Assembly: GCF_000384815.1 (NCBI RefSeq)
Contig: NZ_ARQF01000018.1
Span: forward strand, 62,001-126,000
DNA length: 64,000 nucleotides
Direction: 5' to 3'
Origin: Halodesulfovibrio aestuarii DSM 17919 = ATCC 29578
GTDB lineage: Bacteria > Desulfobacterota > Desulfovibrionia > Desulfovibrionales > Desulfovibrionaceae
The notes under the pieces are model-generated. The model was not told the DNA's origin, made no database searches, and worked only from the letters and a program-made list of their open reading frames with translations. Positions 45,501 to 54,762 of the stretch are shown here, in pieces. Within the stretch, counting starts at the first letter, position 1. Each line of letters opens with the position of its first letter. Position numbers and translations under genes: made by a program.

Positions 45501-46928
45501 ATGGCTGATTTTGAAGTTGTCATCGGGCTTGAGGTTCACGCTCAGCTCAAGACGGAATCAAAATTATTCTGTTCCTGTTCGACCCGTTTCGGGTCTGATC
45601 CGAATGAAAATGTTTGTGAAGTATGTTCCGGTATGCCGGGTGCGTTGCCTGTACTGAACGCTAAGGCCGTGGAGTTTGCAACAAAAATGGGACTTGCAAT
45701 GAATTGTACTGTAAGCCTCAATTCTATTTTTGAACGTAAAAACTACTTCTATCCTGATTCTCCTAACGGCTATCAGATTTCTCAGCTCGATAATGCAATT
45801 TGCCAGAACGGTCATATTGAAATTCCAGTTGGTGACTCTTTGAAGCGCGTGGGAATTACTCGTATTCAGCTTGAAAACGATGCTGGTAAGTCTATTCATT
45901 CTCAGGCAGAGAATCTATCTTATGTCGATTTCAACCGTACAGGTGTGCCGCTTATTGAGATTGTTTCTGATCCTGACATGCGAAGCGCAGAACAGGCAGT
46001 TTCTTACCTTAAGACACTGCACTCCATTTTGCTGTACCTTGATATTTGTGATGGGAACATGGAAGAGGGTAGCTTCCGTTGTGATGCAAACGTTTCTTTG
46101 CGTCCACGCGGTCAGGAAGAATTCGGTACTCGTGTTGAATTAAAGAACATGAACTCCTTCCGTAACGTACAGCGTGGTATTGAATACGAAATTGCCCGTC
46201 AGGAAGATCTTATTCTGGATGGTGAAGACGTGATTCAGGAAACCCGACTGTACAACGCAGAAAAGAATATTACGGCTTCTATGCGCGGCAAGGAAGAAGC
46301 ACATGACTACCGTTACTTCCCGGATCCTGATCTGATCCCTATCAAGTTGACTGAAGAACAGGTTGCAACGTGGAGAAGCGAACTTCCGGAACTTCCGCTT
46401 GAAAAACGTGCTCGCTTTGAAGCTGAATTTGGTTTGCCGGAATACGATGCAAACTTGCTTACGCAAGATAGAGCCATTGCTGAATACTTTGAATCAGCTG
46501 TAAAAGCTTTTAATAATCCTAAAAAGTTAAGTAACTTTATGATGGGTCAGTTCATGCGCGAATTGAATGAGCGTAATATAACAGTTACTGACGTTGCACT
46601 TGAGCCGGAAAACTTTGCAGAATTGGTTAGAATTGTTGAAGAGGGTATGATTTCTACTAAGATCGGGAATGATGTTTTGCCTGAACTTATGGAACAGGGT
46701 GGTTCTGCAGAAGCATTTGTAAAAGCCAAAGGTATGGTTCAGATTTCAGATTCTTCTGAATTAGAAGCAGTTGTGGATGAAGTAATAGCGGAAAATCCAT
46801 CAGAAGCAGAAGCTTACCGAGGTGGTAAGCATAAGTTACAAAGCTTTTTTGTTGGTCAGGTTATGCGTAAAACGCGAGGAAAGGCTAACCCTGCTCTTGT
46901 TAATGAACTACTACAGAAGAAATTATAG
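45501..46928 (+). CDS. gatB: Asp-tRNA(Asn)/Glu-tRNA(Gln) amidotransferase subunit B
   Basis: Binds misacylated tRNA and activates its side chain with ATP for amidation. 475 residues from the ATG at 45501 (AAGGAGAGTATT before it). Seen: [95 protein letters not shown] and the C-terminal YqeY-like tRNA tail ([20 protein letters not shown]). Pairs with gatC/gatA at 13479-15245, which are encoded elsewhere. Confidence 0.98.
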   Translation: MADFEVVIGLEVHAQLKTESKLFCSCSTRFGSDPNENVCEVCSGMPGALPVLNAKAVEFATKMGLAMNCTVSLNSIFERKNYFYPDSPNGYQISQLDNAICQNGHIEIPVGDSLKRVGITRIQLENDAGKSIHSQAENLSYVDFNRTGVPLIEIVSDPDMRSAEQAVSYLKTLHSILLYLDICDGNMEEGSFRCDANVSLRPRGQEEFGTRVELKNMNSFRNVQRGIEYEIARQEDLILDGEDVIQETRLYNAEKNITASMRGKEEAHDYRYFPDPDLIPIKLTEEQVATWRSELPELPLEKRARFEAEFGLPEYDANLLTQDRAIAEYFESAVKAFNNPKKLSNFMMGQFMRELNERNITVTDVALEPENFAELVRIVEEGMISTKIGNDVLPELMEQGGSAEAFVKAKGMVQISDSSELEAVVDEVIAENPSEAEAYRGGKHKLQSFFVGQVMRKTRGKANPALVNELLQKKL

Positions 46929-46950
46929 TAAGATACATAAAAGTATAAAT

Positions 46951-46979
46951 AAGGACGCCGTAACAGGCGTCCTTTTTTG
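46951..46979 (+). terminator. terminator of the nadK-gatB run
   Basis: AAGGACGCC/GGCGTCCTT stem around GTAACA followed by TTTTTT, 22 bp after gatB. Confidence 0.9.
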
Positions 46980-47333
46980 TTTGATTAAAACAGTTGGTCA
47001 GATAAGCAATAGAAGAGGTAGTGCATTCTATATTGACGACAAAAGGATTGTAAGTACCAATGAACAACATGCTAAGTAGAAAATAAAAAAAAATATATGA
47101 AAGAAACATGATGATATTTATTTTGTGATGAAGTGAATATTAATTAAACAAGAATGCTCTTTTATGCCTACACTGACATAGTAAAATAATGCCGTGAAAA
47201 AAGTATTAAAAATAAAAAGTGCTTTGTTTGACGAGGGTTAAAAGAACATGTATTCAAGCGAAGGTTAGTATTTACATAACGCAAAAAAGTTGTGCCTAGT
47301 CGTTGAGCAATAGTATTTCATGAGGTGCATTAA
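46980..47333. other. gene-free AT-rich spacer before the MucR-like gene
   Basis: About 350 bp of strongly AT-rich DNA with no reading frame of note. It probably holds the promoter of the MucR-like gene; many TTGACA/TATAAT-like boxes occur by chance so none is assigned. Confidence 0.5.
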
Positions 47334-47732
47334 ATGGAAGACTACTTAAAAGAAGCGTTGGAAATTGTTAAGGCGCAAGCTAGTGTGCGGACCATGACAG
47401 AGGAAGAAATTACCTCTATGGTGAAAACACTTGCGTCTGGCATCAGAGTTATTAGCGAAGCAGATGCTTTTGCTGAGGAAACACAGGAAGCTGCAGTTGA
47501 TCCGAAAAAGTCTATTAAGGAAAAAACAGTCACATGTCTTGAATGTGGAAAGACTTTTAAGATCTTAACAAAGCGGCATCTTGCGTTACACGATCTTGAT
47601 GCAATTTCTTATCGTGAAAAGTGGGGGCTGAAAAAGAATACGCCGTTGGTTTGTAAAGCACTACAACGTGAACGACGTAAAAAAATGAACAATATGAAGT
47701 TGTGGGAAAGAAGACGTAAAAACGAAGCATAG
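47334..47732 (+). CDS. MucR/Ros family zinc-finger transcriptional regulator
   Basis: 132 residues. The C-terminal half carries the Ros/MucR zinc finger: TCLECGKTFKILTKRHLALH, a C-x2-C-x10-H-x3-H pattern, followed by the family segments SYREKWGLKKNTPLV and ERRKKMNNMKLWERRRK. N-terminal helices (residues 1-40) would mediate oligomerisation. MucR proteins are xenogeneic silencers in alphaproteobacteria; the role in this group is not established. The start at 47334 follows GAGGTGCATTAA. Confidence 0.9.
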   Translation: MEDYLKEALEIVKAQASVRTMTEEEITSMVKTLASGIRVISEADAFAEETQEAAVDPKKSIKEKTVTCLECGKTFKILTKRHLALHDLDAISYREKWGLKKNTPLVCKALQRERRKKMNNMKLWERRRKNEA

Positions 47733-47874
47733 TAATATGTTCAGTATGCTGTAGCAGGCGCAGGAACAGTGCTCTACAGTATTACTATCTGCCGTATTCT
47801 TACTACAATTTGTTAACATACAGTTAAATGTGATAGTCACATGTATCTGTACAGAACGGGATGTGTAGCACATG

Positions 47875-47903
47875 AAAAAACGCCTCTAATGAGGCGTTTT
47901 TTT
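47875..47903 (+). terminator. terminator between convergent genes
   Basis: AAACGCCTC/GAGGCGTTT hairpin with a 4-base loop and T run on both strands. Confidence 0.9.
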
Positions 47904-47911
47904 CGTTTTGG

Positions 47912-48523
47912 CTATATGAGGGCGGGAGGACCTTGAACGATCATCTCAGCGAGAGTGAGGTTGACTCGGGGGAGTGTCTTGAGAGCAGCCCCTGCATATT
48001 TCATTTCCAGTTGAGCCAGTTCCTGATAAAACGGGGTGCGGTTTAACATTGGGATTAAAAATTCATCCATCCCTTCCACTTGTTCCCGGAACCTGTAGCA
48101 CCCCTGAAAATATCGTTGTTCACCGTTAGGGAGTATCATTAAATTTTTTGTGCCGTGCATGCGGCAAATCATAAGCCGGTAGTCATATAAGCCGCAAAGG
48201 CCATCTTCATTCAGCGGACACATAACATGAGGGCGTTCTTTTTTAGCAATGGCCTCATTGTACTGTGTGACAACATCCTTTGCCCGTTGGATAAAATACT
48301 CACGTTTATCTTCTGGAAGTGCATTCAGCCCTTTCCATAAGTATGCCCATTCAATGTACGTATGGTGCTGAAAGTAGCTGTAGCAACAGTTGTCGTTACA
48401 ACCGGCACAGGAGAGTCCTGCTTCTGCGGCTGTTTTAGAATAGGCATCAGCCATATTCTTATACAGCTTTGCAAGCTTGCCGAAGGTGCCTACAGTTGCC
48501 GTACGTTTATTTTTCTTTTTCAT
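47912..48523 (-). CDS. YkgJ-like cysteine-cluster protein
   Basis: 203 residues. Cys motifs of the YkgJ family: LSCAGCNDNCCYSYFQHHTY near residue 40, and VMCPLNEDGLCGLYDYRLMI followed by CRMHGT near 110, giving about six conserved Cys likely to bind iron-sulphur or zinc. Function in the family is unknown. It overlaps the shikimate kinase gene upstream by 17 bp (48507-48523), so the two are translationally coupled. Confidence 0.88.
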   Translation of the reverse strand: MKKKNKRTATVGTFGKLAKLYKNMADAYSKTAAEAGLSCAGCNDNCCYSYFQHHTYIEWAYLWKGLNALPEDKREYFIQRAKDVVTQYNEAIAKKERPHVMCPLNEDGLCGLYDYRLMICRMHGTKNLMILPNGEQRYFQGCYRFREQVEGMDEFLIPMLNRTPFYQELAQLEMKYAGAALKTLPRVNLTLAEMIVQGPPALI

Positions 48524-49043
48524 GACTGCACTCCAAAGCTGCCAGTAGAGCCGTTACGCATTGTTCGGGTGTTTTGTTATCGCACTGAACGCTGATCTCA
48601 GCGTATTTCTTGTATAATGCAGCACGCTCATTGTAGAGATCTTCAATGGTCTGTCCTGGTGCAATTGCAAGACCGCGATCAGGCTTTTCACCAATGCGTT
48701 TGATAATTTTTGGCAGACTGACATCCAGATGGCATATCGGTCCTAAAGAACGCAGGTGTTCCATTGCTTTTTCTCTGTACACAACACTTCCACCTGTAGC
48801 TATGACGCAGCGTTTTGCGCGCAACGCACAGATCACAGCGCATTCGACATCAAGAAACTCTTCTTTTGTCATAGAGTCGGTGACAGCTTGCAAGTTAGTT
48901 CCGTATTGGCCTTCGATAAGATGGTCGGTGTCAATAAATACCCACCCAAGCTGGTGTGCGAGAATTTTTCCTAAGGTTGATTTGCCTGCGCTTGCCATGC
49001 CGATAAGGGTTATGCAATCAGTTTCGTTCGGGTAATCTGCCAT
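48507..49043 (-). CDS. shikimate kinase
   Basis: 178 residues of the shikimate kinase/AroK fold: P-loop TLIGMASAGKSTLGKILAHQ at residues 12-30, FIDTDHLIEGQYG with the shikimate-binding Asp, FLDVECAVICALRAKRCVIA then TGGSVVYREKAM, and the lid region EKPDRGLAIAPGQTIEDLYN then ERAALYKKYAEI. The Gly-Thr-Gly region of the usual P-loop (GxxGxGKST) is varied to GMASAGKST, still a normal Walker A. Substrate is very probably shikimate, but the sequence is distant enough to leave another small kinase possible. Coupled to the YkgJ-like gene. Confidence 0.85.
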   Translation of the reverse strand: MADYPNETDCITLIGMASAGKSTLGKILAHQLGWVFIDTDHLIEGQYGTNLQAVTDSMTKEEFLDVECAVICALRAKRCVIATGGSVVYREKAMEHLRSLGPICHLDVSLPKIIKRIGEKPDRGLAIAPGQTIEDLYNERAALYKKYAEISVQCDNKTPEQCVTALLAALECSHEKEK

Positions 49044-49141
49044 GAATAAGTTTCCTTGCTAATCTGGTTATCACCTCTTGTTCTGCCTGTAGAGACAGGC
49101 TCTGTCAATAATGCGGGGCGGTGGTCAGGAGCGCGGATAAT

Positions 49142-49172
49142 AAAAAAAGGCAGGTTCGTATGAACCTGCCTT
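49142..49172 (-). terminator. distant terminator downstream of nadE
   Basis: AAGGCAGGTTC/GAACCTGCCTT around GTAT with T run on the reverse strand. It lies 200 bp after the nadE stop, leaving a long 3' untranslated stretch. Confidence 0.88.
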
Positions 49173-49372
49173 GAAGATCGAGCAGTTAATATCGTCGATG
49201 TGGATTCAGCCAAGTTGTCTTATGTTATGTCATAGTTAGAAAAATATGACTGAGACGTTTAAAAATTTTATAGGCAACTGCTTCAATTTAACCACATGTT
49301 CACTGGGGAATAGGAGACATTGTGTAAAATAATTAAAGAAGCTCGAAGACAACATATGGATATACAGAGCAA

Positions 49373-50365
49373 CTAGCATCGAATGGCTGATCCGTAGCTG
49401 CCGTTAACCGGAGAGATTTCGTGCGGTGACATACGCTTCCATTTTGACAGGCGCATCAGGTCGATAATATCGACTACGTCCTTTTGGGGAATGCCAAGAG
49501 CCGAAATTTCTTCTAACGTAAGACCACGATCCAGCCCGTCGATGACGGTATCGACAATACAGTATTCATGGCCTATGCCGAACTCGTCAGTTACCCCTTT
49601 TGCCATATCCGGTGAGGGGATCTGCTTGCGGATTTTTTCGGGTAACTCTAGCTCTTCGGCCAGTTGGCGTATCTGTGTTTTAAAAAGTCCTGTCAGAGGC
49701 TGTACCGGTATATCGTCAATTCCATCTTTAACAAACCAGCCGACTTCGCACTCGGATCGATTAGCAGCTCCGATAAGAGATAAGTTTCGTTCTTCTGCAA
49801 TGCGTTCAAGAATGTTGCGTCGAAAAATATGACGCTGGATGAAGCCGGCTTCAACATGACGCATGGTCATGTTAAATAGTAAACGCTTGTACCAAGGTCG
49901 CAAGGTTTCACCGCCACCGACTCGCAGTGTGGATTTAAACGGTGTTTCACCGCAGATAATTCTGTAGCATGCCGTAGTGATCTTTGCCACGAGACCGGAA
50001 AGCCGCAATAGTTTCGTGAAGGCTGATGCGTACACGCCACGCTTCGACATATCTTCTGAGATATCTAATTCTTCAAGATTTAAGCCTAGGTTATCCGCAA
50101 TATGTCGTGCGTTTCGCGCGATATTGGGATCACTGTCTTGATCAAAAATGTAGACAACGGTCACCGACTGAGGCCCCAGAGCGCGCACGGCCAGTGTTGC
50201 CAGAATACAAGAATCCATCCCGCCGCTCAGGCCGAGAGCAACCCCGCGTGAATTTTCACGTTCTACGATTTGTTTTAGATATTTCAGAATTTCGCCGACA
50301 ACCTTAGTTCCATCTACATGTAGATCAAGCATAACGGGATTATCTCCAATTCGTTTATCCGTCAT
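49373..50365 (-). CDS. nadE: ammonia-dependent NAD+ synthetase
   Basis: Amidates deamido-NAD to NAD. 330 residues, without the N-terminal glutaminase domain of the longer type. Motifs: GVALGLSGGMDSCILATLAV (PP-loop SGGxDS), LSLIGAANRSECEVGWFVKD and GDIPVQPLTGLFKTQIRQLA-like segment, then DMAKGVTDEFGIGHEYCIVD. It is longer than typical NH3-type NadE (about 275) because of an extra middle segment at residues ~140-190 with Cys-rich bits (TTACYRIICGETPFKS). Start follows AAATGACGG... with no strong ribosome binding site. Confidence 0.93.
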   Translation of the reverse strand: MTDKRIGDNPVMLDLHVDGTKVVGEILKYLKQIVERENSRGVALGLSGGMDSCILATLAVRALGPQSVTVVYIFDQDSDPNIARNARHIADNLGLNLEELDISEDMSKRGVYASAFTKLLRLSGLVAKITTACYRIICGETPFKSTLRVGGGETLRPWYKRLLFNMTMRHVEAGFIQRHIFRRNILERIAEERNLSLIGAANRSECEVGWFVKDGIDDIPVQPLTGLFKTQIRQLAEELELPEKIRKQIPSPDMAKGVTDEFGIGHEYCIVDTVIDGLDRGLTLEEISALGIPQKDVVDIIDLMRLSKWKRMSPHEISPVNGSYGSAIRC

Positions 50366-50753
50366 TTCCCAAGCTGAGCGTCCCGCCTTTTCCTGTATTC
50401 GTTATTGCGCCTACAGCATGGCTCTCGGGCTGCTCCATTTAAGTTGGTGGAAGTGGCTTAATGGGGCTTTTTTTATCAATGGATAGGTTAGCATTCTAAG
50501 ATTAAGAAATAATTTGTTTTGAAGTACGTTACGATCTTATCATCTTGGTGCAATATAGGGGCAGGATAATACTAAGGGATGCACGTAGGAATCTGGAAAG
50601 ATGTTTGTCATAACGACGCTATTCAGCTCATTATCCAGTTAAAAAATATTAATGATAAATAGTTGTATCATCTTTTTGTGGTATGAATGGGGCTGAATAT
50701 TATAAGAGAATTACAATCATGATGTGTTCAAGCGTCCAAAGAAGATTGAGAAC
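50366..50753. other. gene-free spacer upstream of nadE
   Basis: About 390 bp between nadE and the rpsI terminator, both on the reverse strand. No reading frame, RNA gene or repeat recognised. Confidence 0.55.
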
Positions 50754-50787
50754 AAAAAAAACCCCTTGTGGTAACAAGGGGTTTTTC
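50754..50787 (-). terminator. terminator of rplM-rpsI
   Basis: AAAACCCCTTGT/ACAAGGGGTTTT with GGTA loop and T run on both strands. Confidence 0.93.
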
Positions 50788-50819
50788 TTTGTTTTGTCGA
50801 GCAGTAAACTCGAAGCGGA

Positions 50820-51212
50820 TTAACGCTTGGAGTACTGGAAGCGAGCACGAGCTCCACGCTGACCGTATTTTTTACGCTCTTTCTTACGAGCGTCACGGGT
50901 CAGGAAGCCTGCTTTTTTGAGTGCTGGACGCATGTCTGCATCAATTTCGAGCAGCGCACGGGAAATACCATGACGAACTGCAAGAGCCTGACCGGACATA
51001 CCGCCGCCAGCTACGTTTACTTTGATGTCAAATTTCTCGAGCATTTTAACAAGCTCGAGAGGCTGACGAATGATCATCTGAAGAGTCTTGCGTGGGAAGT
51101 ACTCATCGTAAGGACGACCGTTAACAGTGATCTGACCGCTACCAGCGTAGAGGCGGGTACGAGCAGTAGCGTTCTTTCTTCTGCCTGTGCCGTAATCGAA
51201 TTCGTTGGACAT
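50820..51212 (-). CDS. rpsI: 30S ribosomal protein S9
   Basis: 130 residues, small-subunit protein whose C-terminal tail reaches the P-site tRNA. Recognised from [52 protein letters not shown], and the end [24 protein letters not shown]. The C-terminal Lys-Arg is the canonical tail. It follows rplM by 20 bp. Confidence 0.98.
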   Translation of the reverse strand: MSNEFDYGTGRRKNATARTRLYAGSGQITVNGRPYDEYFPRKTLQMIIRQPLELVKMLEKFDIKVNVAGGGMSGQALAVRHGISRALLEIDADMRPALKKAGFLTRDARKKERKKYGQRGARARFQYSKR

Positions 51213-51232
51213 AGTAATCTCCTACCTCTAAT

Positions 51233-51667
51233 CTAGTACTTAAGCTCAAGAGTCTGAGGGTTCTGAGCAGCGTGTGGGTGCTCGGTACCAACGTAGATTT
51301 TGAGCTTCTTCATGATAGCGCGACCAAGACGGTTCTTTGGAAGCATGCCCTGAACAGCTTTACGGATAACATCTTCAGGTTTCTTCTCAAGCATGGTCTC
51401 AAGGTTAGCTTCTTTGAGGCCACCTGGGAAACCGGTGTGACGGTAGTACATTTTGTCTGCCATCTTGTTACCGGTAACTTTGATTTTTTCACAATTCACG
51501 ACTACGATGAAGTCACCGTTGTCAACGTGAGGTGCGAATTCTGGCTTATGTTTGCCACGAAGGCGGTGTGCGATCTGGGTTGCGAGGCGACCGAGGATCT
51601 GGTCCTCAGCGTCAACTACAAACCACTCGCGGGTGATATCTTCAGGCTTAGGGCTGAAAGTTTTCAT
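51233..51667 (-). CDS. rplM: 50S ribosomal protein L13
   Basis: 144 residues, early-assembly protein of the large subunit. Motifs: [79 protein letters not shown]. First gene of the rplM-rpsI operon; a promoter is proposed at 51699-51727. The leader is only about 30 bases, too short for a structured autoregulatory element. Confidence 0.98.
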   Translation of the reverse strand: MKTFSPKPEDITREWFVVDAEDQILGRLATQIAHRLRGKHKPEFAPHVDNGDFIVVVNCEKIKVTGNKMADKMYYRHTGFPGGLKEANLETMLEKKPEDVIRKAVQGMLPKNRLGRAIMKKLKIYVGTEHPHAAQNPQTLELKY

Positions 51668-51698
51668 CTATATTACTCCTAGTGTCGAAACACGTTGG

Positions 51699-51727
51699 CT
51701 CTTATGGAGTTCTTGTTTCCATGTCAA
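51699..51727 (-). promoter_or_regulatory. candidate sigma-70 promoter of rplM-rpsI
   Basis: On the reverse strand TTGACA, a 17-base spacer and TAAGAG, ending 32 bp before the rplM ATG. The -35 is perfect and the -10 weak. Confidence 0.5.
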
Positions 51728-51895
51728 TAAAACAATAAGATTGGTCAGCCCAAAACCGGCGGTTGTAAACGGGGGGATCCAGATTCTTTTACAAATCCTG
51801 GAAAAGTACCTCCGGCTTCGTGCGGAAACACCGTACTTATACCATGACCGACTCGTTGCCAAGTGATTTTTGTGAAAAAATGAGGATTTTTTATC

Positions 51896-53137
51896 ATGTC
51901 AAGTATTCGTAAGGGATTGTTGCAGACCGTTTTTTCCGGCGCGTACATGAAACGCTGGAATGATAAGTTGCGTCCGGCAGAGTTGTATGAGGTAGATAAG
52001 CAGGCACATAAAATGATAATCGCCTGGCTGCTGTTGCAGGAAAATGCACGTGATCTGGAGGCCGAAGAGCGTCGTGAGCTAAGTGATAGAATTGCCGAGT
52101 GGGGGATTTTTGATTACCTCTTCCGGCTTGTCATTACAGATATCAAGCCTCCTGTCTATTATCGGATTAAAGAAAATCCGGAACATCATCGGCAACTGGT
52201 TGAATGGGTGCAGGGGGAGCTTGAACCAGTCTTGAGTACGCTAGGGGATGATTTTTGGATGCGTTTTATAGCGTACTTCGATCCGCATAGAAAGCGGGAG
52301 CTTGCGGATGATATCCTTGCTGCCGCACATTTTTATGCAAGTAGCTGGGAATTTAAGCTCATTGAAGGGTTGAATGCTTTTGATGATGAACTGGACGAGA
52401 TCCGTGAATCATTTGTGGAACAACAGGCTTCTTTTCAGAAACTTAAAGGCTTTCATGAGCTGATGAGGCCTAAAGCCCATGCGCTGGGTAAACTGGCCAA
52501 CCTCTGCGGGCAATTGCGTTTTCAGAAGCGATGGTCGCAGATGCCGCGTATTCCTGAAACGTCTGTTATGGGGCATATGTTTCTGGTGGCATGCTATAGC
52601 TATTTCTTTTCTGTTGTACAGGATGCATGTCCTACCCGTCGGCAGAACAACTTTTTTTGTGGGTTGTTCCATGACCTGCCGGAGATGTTGACTCGTGATA
52701 TTATTTCACCGGTAAAAAAATCAGTGAAGGAACTGGATGCCCTTATCAAAGCATATGAGGATGAGGAGTTGGAACGACGGGTTTTTGAACCGCTACGCGA
52801 AGAAGGGTATTCGGATATTGCGGACAGACTGGGATATCTTCTCGGGACTGCAACCGGGTCAGAATTTCATGATTGCATAGAACGTGATGGAAAAGTCGAA
52901 CAGGTTACCTTTGAGGAACTCCAGTCCTTATATAATGATGACATATACAATCCGAAAGATGGCGAGATGCTAAAAGTCTGCGATGAACTTGCAGCGTACA
53001 TTGAAGCCTATACTGCTGTACGTAACGGTATATCAATCAATGAATTGAATCAGGCTATGTGGCGGTTAAGAGATAAATACCGGAAAAGATCTATCGGTAA
53101 GATTCACATTGGAGCTTTGATGTCGGATTTTGATTAG
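51896..53137 (+). CDS. HD-domain hydrolase (YfbR/HD_3-like)
   Basis: 413 residues. HD-type metal residues: His in PETSVMGHMFLVACYSYFFS, the HD pair in FFCGLFHDLPEMLTRDI and Glu/Asp in KVCDELAAYIEAY. That pattern places it among the HD_3/YfbR-like nucleotide hydrolases, enlarged by an N-terminal helical part (residues 1-190) of unknown role. Substrate unknown; 5'-deoxyribonucleotidase or phosphodiesterase activity is possible. GAGG lies ten bases before the ATG at 51896. Transcribed divergently from rplM. Confidence 0.82.
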   Translation: MSSIRKGLLQTVFSGAYMKRWNDKLRPAELYEVDKQAHKMIIAWLLLQENARDLEAEERRELSDRIAEWGIFDYLFRLVITDIKPPVYYRIKENPEHHRQLVEWVQGELEPVLSTLGDDFWMRFIAYFDPHRKRELADDILAAAHFYASSWEFKLIEGLNAFDDELDEIRESFVEQQASFQKLKGFHELMRPKAHALGKLANLCGQLRFQKRWSQMPRIPETSVMGHMFLVACYSYFFSVVQDACPTRRQNNFFCGLFHDLPEMLTRDIISPVKKSVKELDALIKAYEDEELERRVFEPLREEGYSDIADRLGYLLGTATGSEFHDCIERDGKVEQVTFEELQSLYNDDIYNPKDGEMLKVCDELAAYIEAYTAVRNGISINELNQAMWRLRDKYRKRSIGKIHIGALMSDFD

Positions 53138-53154
53138 ATTTACAGGTACTGCGA

Positions 53155-53186
53155 AACCTCCCCTCATCTGAGGGGAGGTTTTTTTG
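53155..53186 (+). terminator. terminator of the HD-domain gene
   Basis: AACCTCCCCTC/GAGGGGAGGTT stem with a 4-base loop then seven T. Confidence 0.93.
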
Positions 53187-53366
53187 AAAAAGTTATAAAA
53201 AGTGTAACCAAGGCATGAGCGGGTGCGATGTATTATGTAGACGGATGTATCAATAAAGATTTTCCCGTGGATACAACCTTTAACTACTAGTGTATATGTG
53301 GTCGTGATAAGAAGGTTATCGTTATGGTTTGTACCTTTTTGCTGCGTCAATAAAACTGGAGAGCTG

Positions 53367-53954
53367 ATGGAATCGGTCAATGAAGACTGGGATACAGTCC
53401 GCACCGTGCTGGAGGGTGAAACTGCAGCGTATGCGTTGATCATTGATCGACATCAGAAACATGTAGGTGCTGTTGTCGGAGCGCATGTGCCGCCACAGTA
53501 CGCGCCCGAGGTTGCGCACGAAACGTTTGTTCGAGCATATCGATCGCTCGCTTCGTATGAACCCCGAAAACCGTTTAAGCACTGGCTGACAACGATTGCT
53601 CTTCGTAGTTGCACAGACTTTTGGCGTTCCCATTATCGCAAAAAGGAATCGCCTCTTAGTGATTTTTCAAAGGATACTACTCAATGGCTTGATGCCGTTT
53701 GCTTTACCGAATCTGAAAGTGAATTCGAACGGTTGAGTCAGGCGCGTGAGGCGAAAGAAATTTTGAGTCTTGTACTCGATATGCTGGCGCCGTTAGATAG
53801 AATGATCTTGGTAATGACGCAACTTGAGGAATACTCAAGTAAAGAAACGGCTGAGCTGCTGGGAATAAGCTCCGCCAATGTTAAGGTTCGTGCTTTCAGG
53901 GCAAAGCGCACATTAAAGAAGCTTTTGAAAAAGCACGGGATAGAAGGTGCATAG
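53367..53954 (+). CDS. ECF-type RNA polymerase sigma factor
   Basis: 195 residues from the ATG at 53367 (CTGGAGAGCTG before it). Sigma region 2: YALIIDRHQKHVGAVVGAHV, VAHETFVRAYRSLASYEPRK and PFKHWLTTIALRSCTDFWRS; region 4: MLAPLDRMILVMTQLEEYSS followed by KETAELLGISSANVKVRAFR, a normal helix-turn-helix. The next gene starts 1 bp after its stop and codes for a small membrane protein, the likely anti-sigma factor. Target genes presumably include the downstream envelope proteins. Confidence 0.95.
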   Translation: MESVNEDWDTVRTVLEGETAAYALIIDRHQKHVGAVVGAHVPPQYAPEVAHETFVRAYRSLASYEPRKPFKHWLTTIALRSCTDFWRSHYRKKESPLSDFSKDTTQWLDAVCFTESESEFERLSQAREAKEILSLVLDMLAPLDRMILVMTQLEEYSSKETAELLGISSANVKVRAFRAKRTLKKLLKKHGIEGA

Positions 53955-53955
53955 C

Positions 53956-54258
53956 ATGGAAAATAATATGCTGAGTAAGTTGGTACATGTGTTGAAAAAA
54001 ACGCACGCCATGCAGGTAGATGTTTATTTACCTTCCGCCTGGAAGCAGGGGATTATGCATGATGTCTATGCAATGACTAGTATCCAGAGGCAGTCGCCGT
54101 TTGAGCGTTTTGCACCGCAGGTTGCTATGGTGGCCGTAATTATGCTGGTTGTTGTGTCTATCCCTTGCGTTCTTACTGTAAACAACGCGCTTTCATTGTT
54201 GGACTCGCAACTTATTGATGCTGGACGTGATTCCGCGCAGCTGTATTTATCCCTGTAG
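53956..54258 (+). CDS. small membrane protein, probable anti-sigma factor
   Basis: 100 residues. Start ATG at 53956, eight bases after AAGG. The N-terminal ~50 residues are cytosolic (LVHVLKKTHAMQVDVYLPSA, FERFAPQ), followed by one membrane helix (VAMVAVIMLVVVSIPCVLTV) and a short periplasmic tail. A single-span protein directly after an ECF sigma gene is the standard place and shape for its anti-sigma factor, but no zinc-binding HxxxCxxC motif is present, so this is inference from position. Confidence 0.7.
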   Translation: MENNMLSKLVHVLKKTHAMQVDVYLPSAWKQGIMHDVYAMTSIQRQSPFERFAPQVAMVAVIMLVVVSIPCVLTVNNALSLLDSQLIDAGRDSAQLYLSL

Positions 54259-54267
54259 GAGTGGGCA

Positions 54268-54675
54268 ATGAAAAACTGGAAAGTTTGGACGGCCTTTGTG
54301 CTTGTGTTTTTTCTTGGCGCAGCGTGCGGTGTTTGGGGGAACAGCTTTGTTGTCAAACAGCGCATAGCTAAATTTAAGGAATTGAAGGGAACCAGATTTG
54401 GTGGTGGAAAGCGGTTTTTACGTAAAATAGAATCGCAAGTTCAACCGGATGCAAAGACCATGAAAGAGATTCGTCGTATTGTTGCTGTGAATCAGGAACA
54501 TATCCGAGGGGTGAAGGATAAGGCGACAGATCAAGTGCTTGAGATCTTTAACACCACAGAGCAGGAAATTAATGCGCTTCTTACGCCAGAACAGCAGGGG
54601 CGTTTCGCGAAGATTATGGAACGTATTCGAAAGCGAATTCAACGTCTAAAGCTGTTGCGGTCGTTACAACGATAA
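54268..54675 (+). CDS. membrane-anchored Spy/CpxP-like periplasmic protein
   Basis: 135 residues. N-terminal anchor AFVLVFFLGAACGVWGNSFV (uncleaved), then a helical periplasmic part with FLRKIESQVQPDAKTMKEIR, and the LTPEQQGRFAKIMERIRKRI segment, which fits the LTxxQ-type motif of Spy/CpxP and zinc-resistance proteins. Together with the sigma and anti-sigma genes 1 and 9 bp apart it forms a three-gene operon, as for envelope-stress modules of the type rpoE-like sigma, anti-sigma and CpxP-like sensor. Confidence 0.82.
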   Translation: MKNWKVWTAFVLVFFLGAACGVWGNSFVVKQRIAKFKELKGTRFGGGKRFLRKIESQVQPDAKTMKEIRRIVAVNQEHIRGVKDKATDQVLEIFNTTEQEINALLTPEQQGRFAKIMERIRKRIQRLKLLRSLQR

Positions 54676-54762
54676 CACTCTTGGGGGAGTTTTACGCTGC
54701 AACGTGTAAAGGGATGGATCCCGTACCGCATGTCTGTACATGCACAGCAAAAAGGATGAGAA

